Positions 9,036 to 17,014 of a stretch of 64,000 nucleotides of DNA are shown in pieces. Made by a program: the position numbers and the translations under genes. The notes below the pieces were generated by a model that ran no database searches, was not told the DNA's origin, and worked only from the letters and a program-made list of their open reading frames with translations. Within the stretch, counting starts at the first letter, position 1. Every line of letters begins with the position of its first letter. The DNA is from Dolichospermum sp. DET69 (GTDB taxonomy: Bacteria > Cyanobacteriota > Cyanobacteriia > Cyanobacteriales > Nostocaceae): NCBI GenBank assembly GCA_017355425.1, contig CP070233.1:33501-97500 (forward strand), read 5' to 3'.

Positions 9036-9452
9036 ATGCCAGCTAAAGATGTTTTTCATGATGCTGTTAGGATAGGGTTAGAAAAAGAAGGTTGGGTAAT
9101 TACAGATGATCCTTTAAGGATAGAAGTTGGTGATGTGGAAATGTATATTGATCTCGGTGCGGAACAAGTTTTAGCTGCTGAAAGAGAAGGAGAAAAAATA
9201 GCGGTGGAAATTAAGAGTTTTATTGGTACATCTAATATTTCTCAATTTCATCAAGCCATTGGACAATTTTTTAATTATCATTTGGCATTAGAAGAACAAC
9301 AACCAGAACGAGTTTTATATTTAGCTGTTCCTTCAGGAATTTATTACTCTTTCTTTCAATTGCAGTTTATTAAAACAGTTGTTCAGCGTTCCCAACTTAA
9401 AATCATGATTTATGATCCAGTTCAGGAGGTAATTGTAGCATGGAAAAACTAG
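9036..9452 (+). CDS. xisH: XisH family protein
   Basis: A 138-aa XisH protein (fdxN-element excision controlling factor family). It opens with MPAKDVFHDAVRIGLEKEGW and contains VEMYIDLGAEQVLAAERE with VAVEIKSF-type sequence (here IAVEIKSFIG). The pattern D...E-x-K is like a PD-(D/E)XK nuclease core. It overlaps xisI by 13 bp. The XisH/XisI pair is common in multicopy form in filamentous cyanobacteria, far from any fdxN element, so the name does not prove a recombination role. It is divergent from acyG, which starts 69 bp away. Confidence 0.92.
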   Translation: MPAKDVFHDAVRIGLEKEGWVITDDPLRIEVGDVEMYIDLGAEQVLAAEREGEKIAVEIKSFIGTSNISQFHQAIGQFFNYHLALEEQQPERVLYLAVPSGIYYSFFQLQFIKTVVQRSQLKIMIYDPVQEVIVAWKN

Positions 9453-9775
9453 AACAATATCGCAATTATGTCAAACAAGTGATCACAGAATATGCTCAAT
9501 TAGGTTCAGCTAAAGATGAAATTGAACAACAATTGATTTTTGATACTTTTAGTGATCATTATCAATTAATGTATGTGGGTTGGAAAAATAGAAAACGGCA
9601 GCATGGTTGTGTTTTGCATTTAGATATTAAAGATCAGAAAATTTGGATACAACATGATGGAACTGAAATTGGTATAGCAGATGAGTTAGTTAAATTAGGA
9701 GTGCCAAAATCAGATATTGTTTTAGCATTTCATGAACCTTTAGTGAGACAATATACAGATTTTGCTGTTGGTTGA
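9440..9775 (+). CDS. xisI: XisI family protein
   Basis: A 111-aa XisI protein. It starts MEKLEQYRNYVKQVITEYA and ends with the conserved DIVLAFHEPLVRQYTDFAVG. It contains VGWKNRKRQHGCVLHLDIKDQKIWIQHDGTE across about 46-76. It is the usual partner of XisH, with a 13-bp overlap that indicates coupled translation. Function in this organism is not known. In heterocyst formers, XisH and XisI were described as factors controlling excision of the fdxN element. Confidence 0.93.
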   Translation: MEKLEQYRNYVKQVITEYAQLGSAKDEIEQQLIFDTFSDHYQLMYVGWKNRKRQHGCVLHLDIKDQKIWIQHDGTEIGIADELVKLGVPKSDIVLAFHEPLVRQYTDFAVG

Positions 9776-9817
9776 TTTTCACATAAATTTTACATATTTT
9801 TTGGAAATATTTACATT

Positions 9818-10423
9818 ATGTCATACAGTGATTTTACTCTCAAAAAAGTTAAGCAAACCTTTGGCATAAATACCGTTGAAAATAAAAAGTTTCTGCCAGA
9901 AATCCAACCAATTGCTGCTAGTGCAACCCTGACTGATTTTTTAGCAGAAAGTTTGCCATTAGCTATAGCGACGGGAAGTGAAAAAGCTCGTTCTGAATTA
10001 ATCATTAGTCCGGTTTTACTAGAAGTACGTAAGATTTTAGAAAGAAAAATTAGTCTATTCTCTGGTGCGGATTTTACTGTAGATTCGGCTTTAGGATTGA
10101 ATGGAGTTTGTGATTTTGTTCTCAGTCTTTCAGCAGAACAGTTAGAAGTTGAAGCACCAGCAGTTATGATTGTGGAAGCTAAAAAATCAGACTTAAATCC
10201 GGGTATTGGCCAGTGTATTGCGGAAATGATTGCTGCTCAAAAATTTAATGAAATTAATAATCAATCTATTCCTACAATTTATGGTAGTGTGACTAATGGT
10301 ACTGTTTGGCGATTTCTACAATTAACCGAACAAACTGTAACAATTGATTTTACAGATTATTCACTTCCTCCTGTTGATGTCATTTTAGGAATTTTAGTTT
10401 GGATGGTAACTTCTCGTAATTAA
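9818..10423 (+). CDS. Nuclease-fold conserved protein (restriction-endonuclease-like)
   Basis: A 201-aa cytoplasmic protein. The segment LNGVCDFVLSLS...VMIVEAKKSDLNPGIGQCIAEM contains the D...E-x-K pattern (Asp105-ish, Glu-Ala-Lys at about 126-128) plus a following Q. These are hallmarks of the PD-(D/E)XK nuclease fold as in type I HsdR N-termini, but no ATPase follows. Conserved as a family in cyanobacteria, without an assigned substrate. It lies 42 bp after xisI on the same strand and may form a three-gene unit with it. Confidence 0.7.
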   Translation: MSYSDFTLKKVKQTFGINTVENKKFLPEIQPIAASATLTDFLAESLPLAIATGSEKARSELIISPVLLEVRKILERKISLFSGADFTVDSALGLNGVCDFVLSLSAEQLEVEAPAVMIVEAKKSDLNPGIGQCIAEMIAAQKFNEINNQSIPTIYGSVTNGTVWRFLQLTEQTVTIDFTDYSLPPVDVILGILVWMVTSRN

Positions 10424-10427
10424 ATAA

Positions 10428-10593
10428 TTGTCTGAATCAGGATGTCCAGGATTTAAGGATTTACAGGATGTTACCCAACATTTCGGTGATTTTGTGATTT
10501 AATTTTGTTGGGTTGCGCTGTCGCTTAACCCAACCTACATCTACTGTATTCATCCTGTTCATCCTTTAATCCTGGATATCCTGATTCTGACAC
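10428..10593. repeat. MITE-like inverted repeat element
   Basis: Terminal inverted repeats of about 23 bp (TGTCTGAATCAGGATGTCC at 10429 onward and its near-complement near 10571-10592) flank a body containing GTTGGGTTGCGCTGTCGC. A partial second copy lies at 10831-10945, and shorter relatives at about 33525-33593 and 34838-34912. No gene is inside. Confidence 0.7.
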
Positions 10594-10622
10594 TTTTTGG
10601 CGTATGGTTTCAGATAGAGAAC

Positions 10623-10787
10623 TCATGGTGATAAAGGAGTTTTTATTCCCCGTTTAACAGCTTCGGCTAAACCTTCAGATTTTCTTAATTGTCCCATTTG
10701 ATAAAGGGATATTAAAATTAATAATTCATAACGTTCGACAGAAGCAGCTAAACTTTCGGGTAAGTTAATAGTTATGGGAATTGTCAT
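10623..10787 (-). CDS. Small hypothetical protein, antitoxin-like N-terminus
   Basis: A 54-aa open frame starting ATG at 10787 and opening MTIPITINLPESLAASVERY, a strand followed by a helix that resembles small DNA-binding antitoxin or UPF0175-type proteins. It then reads YQMGQLRKSEGLAEAVKRGIKT. Not firmly recognised, possibly truncated. It lies between two copies of a MITE-like repeat and has no partner toxin gene next to it. Confidence 0.45.
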   Translation of the reverse strand: MTIPITINLPESLAASVERYELLILISLYQMGQLRKSEGLAEAVKRGIKTPLSP

Positions 10788-10830
10788 AAAAATAAAATTC
10801 TTTATTACAATTACAGTTTAGATGATGAAA

Positions 10831-10945
10831 TTGTCTGAATCAGGATATCCAGGATATCCAGGATTTACAGGATGTTACCCAACATTTCGGTGATTTCGTG
10901 ATTTAATTTTGTTGGGTTGCGCTGTCGCTTAACCCAACCTACATC
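10831..10945. repeat. Partial second copy of the 10428 repeat
   Basis: The sequence from TTGTCTGAATCAGG through the GTTGGGTTGCGCTGTCGC core repeats the left and central parts of the 10428-10593 element. The right inverted repeat is missing and is replaced by the transposase remnant that follows. Confidence 0.7.
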
Positions 10946-10946
10946 T

Positions 10947-11228
10947 TTTTTACGACTGGGAAACAGCTTAGAAGAATGTGCCAAAAAGTATAAAGGCTTC
11001 TGCCAAAAGTATAAACCCAAGGAGAAGAACCCAAGCCAATGCCACTGGGGTAGTAAGCTGTTGGCTGGGGTTCATCTCACAAATCAGGGTTCAACCACTA
11101 ACCCTAAAAAATCCAAGTCCGGTTTTCCACCTCCCCCGTGCCAGTGATAAACCCCCGAACTGACAGAGGTTGTCCGTCAATTCATCGAGGCAAACCGTGC
11201 GCCAAGGGATGTAGAAATAGACTTTTGA
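10947..11228 (+). pseudogene. Remnant of a REP-type transposase C-terminus
   Basis: In one reading frame the translation gives LGNSLEECAKKYKGFCQKY followed by KPKEKNP and HWGSKLLAGV, which looks like the C-terminal part of a REP-associated (IS200-like) transposase. It is then interrupted by two stops at about 11145-11150, and the same frame resumes as TPELTEVVRQFIEANRAPRD and VEIDF before a stop at 11226-11228. The last part (tail) is repeated after each precursor gene of the array. Family recognition is from memory and moderately certain. Confidence 0.5.
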
Positions 11229-11261
11229 TATTTTTTGAGGTGAGTGGTAGAATGGGGTGAC

Positions 11262-11417
11262 TTACTCCGCGTCGTCGCCCGCAAAAGGATTTTCATTTAC
11301 ATATCCCTTATATATATAATATAGGGCTGTAACCTGACCGCTTTGATCCTTAGCGGTGGAGGTAGTTTCGCGTTCTACGGGAGCAACTTGTTGGGGGCGG
11401 ATGTTCTTCTTAGTCAT
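11262..11417 (-). CDS. acyE: Cyanobactin precursor peptide 1, core LYYIYKGYVNENP
   Basis: A 51-aa peptide: the leader begins MTKKNIRPQQVAPVER and ends near GQVTA (residue 31), followed by the candidate core LYYIYKGYVNENP (32-44) and the follower FAGDDAE. The leader matches the anacyclamide-type precursor family. The core ends in Pro, as PatG-type macrocyclases require Pro or a heterocycle there, and contains four Tyr but no Cys, Ser or Thr. The ATG at 11417 has an AAGGA-type ribosome-binding site. The N-terminal core boundary could be off by a residue. It has the longest core of the four and an E-T-T-S variation in the leader. Confidence 0.92.
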   Translation of the reverse strand: MTKKNIRPQQVAPVERETTSTAKDQSGQVTALYYIYKGYVNENPFAGDDAE

Positions 11418-11786
11418 GGTGTGTTTTCCTTTTTGTTTGTTCGTTTAACTTCTTCCTTGTGAAGAAGACTGGTTTGGTGAAGGCGTTAAATTGGTGTTGA
11501 AGGGTAATTTAACGAGTTGTCAATCACCAGAAGCTTTATATAAAACCTCTCTCCAAACCTCTCTCCTACAAGGAGAGAGGCTTTAAACTCTTTAAATTCT
11601 CAAGTTTTTTTCCTGTTCCCTCTCCTCTTAGGAGAGGGTTAGGGAGAGGTATCTTATCCCCCGTGCCAGTGATAAACCCCCGAACTGACAGAGGTTGTCC
11701 GTCAATTCATCGAGGCAAACCGTGCGCCAAGGGATGTAGAAATAGACTTTTGATATTTTTTGAGGTGAGTGGTAGAATGGGGTGAC

Positions 11787-11927
11787 TTACTCCGCGTCGT
11801 CGCCCGCAAAAGGAAGGTACCTCCTATTGATTTGGGCTGTAACCTGACCGCTTTGATCCTTGGCAGTAGAGATGGTTTCGCGTTCTACGGGAGCAACTTG
11901 TTGGGGGCGGATGTTCTTCTTAGTCAT
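11787..11927 (-). CDS. acyE: Cyanobactin precursor peptide 2, core QINRRYLP
   Basis: A 46-aa peptide with the same leader (residues 1-31, ending GQVTA) and follower FAGDDAE as its neighbours. The core is QINRRYLP (32-39), the only basic one of the four and the only one not starting with Leu. That supports a core start directly after the leader TA. It has a terminal Pro and no Cys, Ser or Thr. A longer plus-strand frame overlaps it antisense and is spurious. Confidence 0.92.
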   Translation of the reverse strand: MTKKNIRPQQVAPVERETISTAKDQSGQVTAQINRRYLPFAGDDAE

Positions 11928-12296
11928 GGTGTGTTTTCCTTTTTGTTTGTTCGTTTAACTTCTTCCTGATGAAGAAGACTGGTTTGGTGAAGGCGTTAAA
12001 TTGGTGTTGAAGGGTAATTTAACGAGTTGTCATTCACCAGAAGCTTTATATAAAACCTCTCTCCAAACCTCTCTCCTACAAGGAGAGAGGCTTTAAACTC
12101 TTTAAATTCTCAAGTTTTTTTCCTGTTCCCTCTCCTCTTAGGAGAGGGTTAGGGAGAGGTATCTTATCCTTCGTGCCAGTGATAAACCCCCGAACTGACA
12201 GAGGTTGTCCGTCAATTCATCGAGGCAAACCGTGCGCCAAGGGATGTAGAAATAGACTTTTGATATTTTTTGAGGTGAGTGGTAGAATGGGGTGAC

Positions 12297-12440
12297 TTAC
12301 TCCGCGTCGTCGCCTGCAAAAGGATTTGGGAACCCAGGATAATATAGGGCTGTAACCTGACCGCTTTGATCGTTAGCAGTAGAGATGGTTTCGCGTTCTA
12401 CGGGAGCAACTTGTTGGGGGCGGATGTTCTTCTTAGTCAT
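12297..12440 (-). CDS. acyE: Cyanobactin precursor peptide 3, core LYYPGFPNP
   Basis: A 47-aa peptide: common leader (with one K-to-N change, TANDQSGQ), core LYYPGFPNP (32-40) and follower FAGDDAE. The core holds three Pro residues and two Tyr. It shares its first three residues LYY with precursor 1. The Tyr could be an O-prenylation site if a prenyltransferase exists elsewhere in the genome; none is in this window. Confidence 0.92.
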   Translation of the reverse strand: MTKKNIRPQQVAPVERETISTANDQSGQVTALYYPGFPNPFAGDDAE

Positions 12441-12846
12441 GGTGTGTTTTCCTTTTTGTTTGTTCGTTTAACTTCTTCCTTGTGAAGAAGACTGGTTTGG
12501 TGAAGGCGTTAAATTGGTGTTGAAGGGTAATTTAACGAGTTGTCATTCACCAGAAGCTTTATATAAAACCTCTCTCCAAACCTCTCTCCTACAAGGAGAG
12601 AGGCTTTAAACTCTTTAAATTCTCAAGTTTTTTTCCTGTTCCCTCTCCTCTTACAAGTTTTTTTCCTGTTCCCTCTCCTCTTAGGAGAGGGTTAGGGAGA
12701 GGTATCTTAATTCACCTCCCCCGTGCCAGTGATAAACCCCCGAACTGACAAGGGTTGTCCGTCAATTCATCGAGGCAAACCGTGCGCCAAGGGATGTAGA
12801 AATAGACTTTTGACCTTTTTTGAGGTGAGTGGTAGAATGGGGTGAC

Positions 12847-12987
12847 TTACTCCGCGTCGTCGCCTGCAAAAGGAAGCCAGGGCCACGCTATAAGGGCTGT
12901 AACCTGACCGCTTTGATCCTTAGCTGTAGAGATGGTTTCGCGTTCAACGGGAGCAACTTGTTGGGGGCGGATGTTTTTCTTAGTCAT
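12847..12987 (-). CDS. acyE: Cyanobactin precursor peptide 4, core LIAWPWLP
   Basis: A 46-aa peptide: common leader, core LIAWPWLP (32-39, two Trp) and follower FAGDDAE. As the most upstream copy on the minus strand it faces acyA across a 700-bp divergent region. A few synonymous changes (AAA for Lys4, GTT for Val14) set its unit apart from the other three and suggest it is the oldest or most diverged copy. Confidence 0.92.
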   Translation of the reverse strand: MTKKNIRPQQVAPVERETISTAKDQSGQVTALIAWPWLPFAGDDAE

Positions 12988-13208
12988 GGTGTGTTTTCCT
13001 TTTTGTTTGTTCGTTTAACTTCTTCCTTATGAAGAAGACTGGTTTGGTGAAGGCGTTAAATTGGTGTTGAAGGGTAATTTAACGAGTTGTGATTCACCAG
13101 AAGCTTTATATAAAACCTGTCTCCTTGTAGGAGAGAGGCTTTAAACTCTTTAAATTCTCAAGTTTTTTTCCTGTTCCCTCTCCTCTTAGGAGAGGGTTAG
13201 GGAGAGGT

Positions 13209-13693
13209 AGAGTTTTAGTATTAACTAATGTGAATTTTTCAGAATAATCAATGCAACTCCCTACCATGAGATGATAAAAAGTGCAATTACTAATCAGTAG
13301 GCTAAGTGAAGCTACCCTGATTCTGATAGTACAGCCAATTATGATTCAACGCAAGACCTTATTAATAAAAATTACTTATAGTAAATCAGGTTGTTAACAC
13401 TCCTATTTGCTTGATATTTCCGTGAAGCGGAAATCACTATCTCCTCCCGTCAAGTATTTGTAAATACTGATTTTCATCCACAGCACAGGAGAAAATAAAC
13501 ACTTACCAAAACCGTTTTTTTTTTTGACATAAGAAAAAATTATATCAATTAAAATATGTAAATTGAGTTGACATTTCAGCCGAATGGTATGAGAATTACT
13601 TTTGTGTTCTAGAAGCACAATCGTAATAAAAATGTCATAAAATAGATATTTATGGCGCAAAATAGATGTTTAAGCAGATAATTAACAAATTAA
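13209..13693. promoter_or_regulatory. Divergent intergenic region between precursors and acyA
   Basis: This 485-bp AT-rich stretch has no convincing gene; an 85-codon minus-strand frame inside lacks any recognisable feature. It separates divergently transcribed acyA and the precursor array, so promoters for both are expected here. I see a run of 12 T at about 13516 but no operator I can name. Confidence 0.45.
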
Positions 13694-14854
13694 ATGCCAA
13701 AATCCTCAATTGAAACGGAAATCCAGAAATTATGGAACTTGACACAGGGTGATTCACAAATATGTGTAGCTATACTCGACGGATTGGTTGATCAATCTCA
13801 TGATTGCTTAAATGCAGCAAATTTAACAAGATTGCCAACACTTATTCAGGGAGAAGCGACAGCTAATGGATCTATGTCTGGACATGGAACTCATGTAGCA
13901 AGCATCATATTTGGTCAACATAATTCCTCAGAATTACGGGGAATTGCTCCCCAATGTCGAGGGTTAATCGTCCCTATTTTTGGTGACAATAATAAGAAAC
14001 TTTCTCAACTAGACCTATCTCGTGCCATAGAACAAGCCGTCAATGCTGGAGCGGATATTATCAATGTCAGCGCTGGACAACTCACTGATAATGGTGAAGC
14101 AGAAGGCTGGTTAGATAGGGCTGTGCAACTATGCAAAGATCACAATGTTTTAATTGTGGCTGCTGCTGGTAATGATGGTTGCGAATGTTTGCACGTTCCT
14201 GCATCTTTACCCACCGTATTAGCAGTAGGGGCAATGAATGACCAAGGTAAACCCATAGACTTTAGTAACTGGGGGGAAAAATATCAAAACCAAGGCATTC
14301 TTGCACCGGGAGAAAACATTTTAGGGGCAAAACCGGGGGGAGGGACACAAAAACTCAGTGGTACTAGCTTTGCTACTCCTATTGTTTCCGGTGTCGCTGC
14401 TTTACTCCTAAGTCTGCAAGTTCAACGTGGTGAAAAACCCGACCCCGCTAAGGTGAGAGCGGTTTTATTAGAAACTGCTATACCTTGCACAGATAAGGAT
14501 ACAGACGATATTAGTCGCTGTTTATTAGGTAAATTAAATATTTCTGGTGCATTGCAATATTTTACAGGAGGAACAATGTCCGAAGAATTAGATACAGTAG
14601 AAACCGTTGACAGTATTGAAGCTGCTGGTTGCGGTTGTGCAGAGATTACAAATAGTGCTGAACCAGAACCCAACCCGGAAGAATTTATACCCCCTGAATT
14701 TTTCCCAGTAGTTCCTGCTGTGACAACTTCCGCACCTTTAACAAATTCATCCAATTCTCAATTTACTACCATGTCAAATCGTACATCTAATTACATTACT
14801 GCTAGTCAAGCACCCAGCGATCTCGCCACACTCTCTAATCTCAAAATAACGTAG
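13694..14854 (+). CDS. acyA: AcyA/PatA-type cyanobactin protease, N-terminal part (gene split by IS607)
   Basis: A 386-aa product with a complete subtilisin domain: Asp29 (ILDG), His64 (GHGTH), oxyanion Asn160 (AAAGNDG) and Ser225 (LSGTSFATP). Only 35 residues separate Asp and His, so the macrocyclase insertion of AcyG is absent, as expected for PatA, the protease that removes the precursor leader. A flexible linker with GCGC, Pro and Ser/Thr-rich sequence follows from about 300. The reading frame then enters the IS607 element and stops at TAG (14852-14854) formed by it. The missing C-terminal domain resumes at 17015 in the same phase. The catalytic part may still be made; whether it works without the C-terminal domain is unknown. 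Confidence 0.9.
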   Translation: MPKSSIETEIQKLWNLTQGDSQICVAILDGLVDQSHDCLNAANLTRLPTLIQGEATANGSMSGHGTHVASIIFGQHNSSELRGIAPQCRGLIVPIFGDNNKKLSQLDLSRAIEQAVNAGADIINVSAGQLTDNGEAEGWLDRAVQLCKDHNVLIVAAAGNDGCECLHVPASLPTVLAVGAMNDQGKPIDFSNWGEKYQNQGILAPGENILGAKPGGGTQKLSGTSFATPIVSGVAALLLSLQVQRGEKPDPAKVRAVLLETAIPCTDKDTDDISRCLLGKLNISGALQYFTGGTMSEELDTVETVDSIEAAGCGCAEITNSAEPEPNPEEFIPPEFFPVVPAVTTSAPLTNSSNSQFTTMSNRTSNYITASQAPSDLATLSNLKIT

Positions 14855-14885
14855 TATACTGGGGTTAATCGTATTTAACCGAAAG

Positions 14886-15494
14886 ATGAAATACCTAACC
14901 CCAGAACAAGTTTATAAACAGTTCGGCTATCACCCTAAGACGACGGCAGAATGGGCTGACTTAGGGAAAATAGAATGTATCCGTTCCCCTGGTGGACATC
15001 GAAGATATCCAGAATCAGCGTTTATAAAAACAGTCTCAACGGATAAAGAGCGGGTTCTTTACGCCCGTGTCAGCACAAAAACCCAGTTGTTAGACCTTGA
15101 CACACAAATAGAATTTTTAGGTAAAACCTACCCAGGATGTCGAGTCGTCAAGGATGTGGCTAGTGGCATGAATTGGAAGCGGAAAAACTTTCTTAAATTA
15201 ATGACTCAAGTTGCCCAGAATCAAATCTCTGAAATTGTCGTAGGGCATAAAGACAGATTATGCAGATTTGGATTTGAGTTCGTTGAGTGGTTTTGCAACC
15301 TTCACAGCTGCAAAATTGTTGTGGTAAACAATGCCAAGTTATCACCACACGAAGAGTTAATGCAGGACTTTATGGCTATCATGCACTGCTTTTCCTCCAA
15401 ACTTTACTTCCTTCGGGCTTACAAGAAAAAAATAGCCGAAGAGCAAAATATTCATGAAACAAATAGTAGTCAATACGAGTCAATGGGTGTATAG
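14886..15494 (+). CDS. tnpA: IS607 TnpA serine recombinase
   Basis: A 202-aa transposase with an N-terminal MerR-like helix-turn-helix (residues 1-45, including PGGHRRYPESAF) and a serine-resolvase catalytic domain with YARVSTKTQ, nucleophile Ser63. It ends with LMQDFMAIMHCFSSKLY(F), typical of IS607 TnpA. It catalyses cut and paste through a covalent serine intermediate. It starts inside the left end of the element, 31 bp past the acyA stop, and precedes tnpB by 27 bp. Apparently intact. Confidence 0.96.
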   Translation: MKYLTPEQVYKQFGYHPKTTAEWADLGKIECIRSPGGHRRYPESAFIKTVSTDKERVLYARVSTKTQLLDLDTQIEFLGKTYPGCRVVKDVASGMNWKRKNFLKLMTQVAQNQISEIVVGHKDRLCRFGFEFVEWFCNLHSCKIVVVNNAKLSPHEELMQDFMAIMHCFSSKLYFLRAYKKKIAEEQNIHETNSSQYESMGV

Positions 15495-15521
15495 TAGTAA
15501 AAGACGTAGTAAGCCAAACTC

Positions 15522-17003
15522 ATGAAACTCAAGGTAAAGAATCAGTTAACCGTTACGAGAATCGCTATTTTAGGAACTGAAAAACTAAATAACTGGAAAT
15601 CTAACGAGCTTGATTTGATCGCTTTGAGCTTGGGTAAACTACGCTCTGACCTGTGGAACGAGTTCGGGTCGTTGAAAGCCTGGGGTGTTTCTAAATTTGA
15701 GATTGACAAACAGCTACGCACCTTAAAAGACAAATATCAATTACCTGCTAAGTTATGGGAAGCGACTCTCTATGACGTAATTGATGATATTCATTTAGTT
15801 CAGGCTGCTTGTGTTGAGAAGGTGATAAAATCTTTGGGGCAATCGTTCCAGTCTTTTCAGGCTAAAAAAGGAGTTTTACAACTTACCTTAGAAAGTCGGG
15901 AATGGTTGGAACATCCCAAACTTTGCACCTTAGTTAGAAAGTTTTGGTATCGAGGACACACGAAAGTTTGTAACCAAATTATTGTAAAGGCTTATGATAC
16001 TAAAACAGATGATAAAGGTGTGGTGTGGTTGCGTTTTGGAGGTTTAACTCCATGTAAAACTCTCAAACTACCAACGACTTTACCAACAGAAATCAAGTGT
16101 CAGATAAGGCTAATTAAGCGTAATAGTAGATGGCAAATACATTACACAACTGACATCCAAAAAGCTGAAAAAAAGACCGAGGGTAAAATAATTGGATGTG
16201 ATAGAGGTTACACCGAAGTTTATGCCACATCTTCTAACGATGGCGCTAGATTTTTAGGTAATGACTTTGGTAAAATCCAAACTCAAGAAACCGATTACAG
16301 AACAGCGAAACAAGTTAAACGTAATAAAATCAAGTCAGTTTTTAACAAGTCTACAGCTAAAGGAAATGGTGCTAAGGCTGATAGAATTAAACGGAATAAT
16401 CTTGGTAGAATCAAGTGGGACAATCGGGAAACATCCTTTAAAGGTAGGATTCAAACAATAGTTTTTACAGCTACGCATGACTTGATGACAGATGCGATCA
16501 AGGTAGCTTTTGAAGATTTGACGGAGCAAATAAAAGGCAAAAAGCCCATGAGAAAGCGCATGAAGAGAAATGTTTCTTCATGGTGCAAGGGGATAGTTGC
16601 GGATGCCCTCAAACAAGTTTCAACCCGTGTAGGTTGCACGGTTGTTAGTGTTAATTGTGCGTATACGTCACAACTTGACTCCAGATTTAGTACCTTAACG
16701 GGGACTAGAAATGGTGACAAGTTTACCGGACATGATGGGGTCGTGATGCACTCAGATACTAACGCTGCTGATAACGTTCTAGTAAGAATGGGTGACGTTG
16801 AAATCACTCGTTACATGAAACATTCAAACGTAAAAGTAATATTACTAGAACGAACTCAGAAGTTTCGGGAATCCCTAATAGTGGAGACTGAAGCGAAACC
16901 GGGCAAGGATAAGCCCCAGACTCTAGAACCTAAAAGCAAACTTGCGAACAAGGTCAATCAGAGAGCGAACTATAAGCAATTGACGTTGTTTGACCTTGGT
17001 TAA
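15522..17003 (+). CDS. tnpB: TnpB RNA-guided nuclease of the IS607 element
   Basis: A 493-aa TnpB with a complete RuvC triad: Asp227 (IGCDRG), Glu331 (VAFEDL) and Asp412 (HSDTNAADN). The zinc-ribbon region after YTSQ (381-410) has no paired CxxC motifs, so the usual zinc finger is lost or replaced. TnpB proteins are guided by an omega-RNA made from the element's right end, and cut donor or empty sites to preserve the element. The right end here abuts acyA sequence, so the guide would be taken from acyA downstream of 17014. The C-terminal ~60 residues are a basic, low-complexity tail. Confidence 0.93.
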   Translation: MKLKVKNQLTVTRIAILGTEKLNNWKSNELDLIALSLGKLRSDLWNEFGSLKAWGVSKFEIDKQLRTLKDKYQLPAKLWEATLYDVIDDIHLVQAACVEKVIKSLGQSFQSFQAKKGVLQLTLESREWLEHPKLCTLVRKFWYRGHTKVCNQIIVKAYDTKTDDKGVVWLRFGGLTPCKTLKLPTTLPTEIKCQIRLIKRNSRWQIHYTTDIQKAEKKTEGKIIGCDRGYTEVYATSSNDGARFLGNDFGKIQTQETDYRTAKQVKRNKIKSVFNKSTAKGNGAKADRIKRNNLGRIKWDNRETSFKGRIQTIVFTATHDLMTDAIKVAFEDLTEQIKGKKPMRKRMKRNVSSWCKGIVADALKQVSTRVGCTVVSVNCAYTSQLDSRFSTLTGTRNGDKFTGHDGVVMHSDTNAADNVLVRMGDVEITRYMKHSNVKVILLERTQKFRESLIVETEAKPGKDKPQTLEPKSKLANKVNQRANYKQLTLFDLG

Positions 17004-17014
17004 CTACGTTATTT

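Larger units (their letters stand above)
11139..13208. repeat. Tandem array of four cyanobactin precursor units
   Basis: Four direct repeats begin with GTGCCAGTGATAAAC at 11139, 11663, 12173 and 12723, giving periods of 524, 510 and 550 bp and a last unit of about 486 bp. Each unit holds a plus-strand transposase-tail remnant, a minus-strand precursor gene, its ribosome-binding site region (AAAAAGGAAAACACACC before ATG), and two hairpins (CTCTCC/GGAGAG and CCCTCTCCT/AGGAGAGGG types) upstream of the precursor. Unit 3 carries an extra duplication of about 30 bp near 12635-12680. Units are nearly identical except for the core-coding segment, a sign of recent duplication with focused diversification. 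Confidence 0.93.
14843..17014 (+). mobile_element. IS607-family insertion sequence in acyA
   Basis: The element carries tnpA (serine recombinase) and tnpB in the usual order and inserts within the acyA linker. Short inverted sequences AAATAACGTAG (14844-14854) and CTACGTTATTT (17004-17014) mark the ends. Removing 14843-17014 (2172 bp, divisible by three) joins the two acyA parts in frame. No clear target duplication is seen, which fits IS607 behaviour. The exact ends may shift by a few bases. Confidence 0.88.

Noticed and set aside
9036..9775. Evidence for an fdxN excision element in the window
   Set aside because: XisH and XisI are present, but no XisF-type recombinase, nif genes or element borders are seen; xisHI pairs are common elsewhere in these genomes.
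11769..12969. Plus-strand frames of 66-67 codons at 11769 and 12829 beginning MVEWGDLLRVVA
   Set aside because: They are antisense readings of the precursor genes; the minus-strand frames have ribosome-binding sites, family leaders and core-only variation, and the plus frames do not.
11139..13208. Possible CRISPR-like or integron array
   Set aside because: Repeat units are over 480 bp, contain a gene each, and show no integrase or short attachment sites.
13403..13660. 85-codon minus-strand frame
   Set aside because: AT-rich, no recognisable features, lies in the divergent promoter region.
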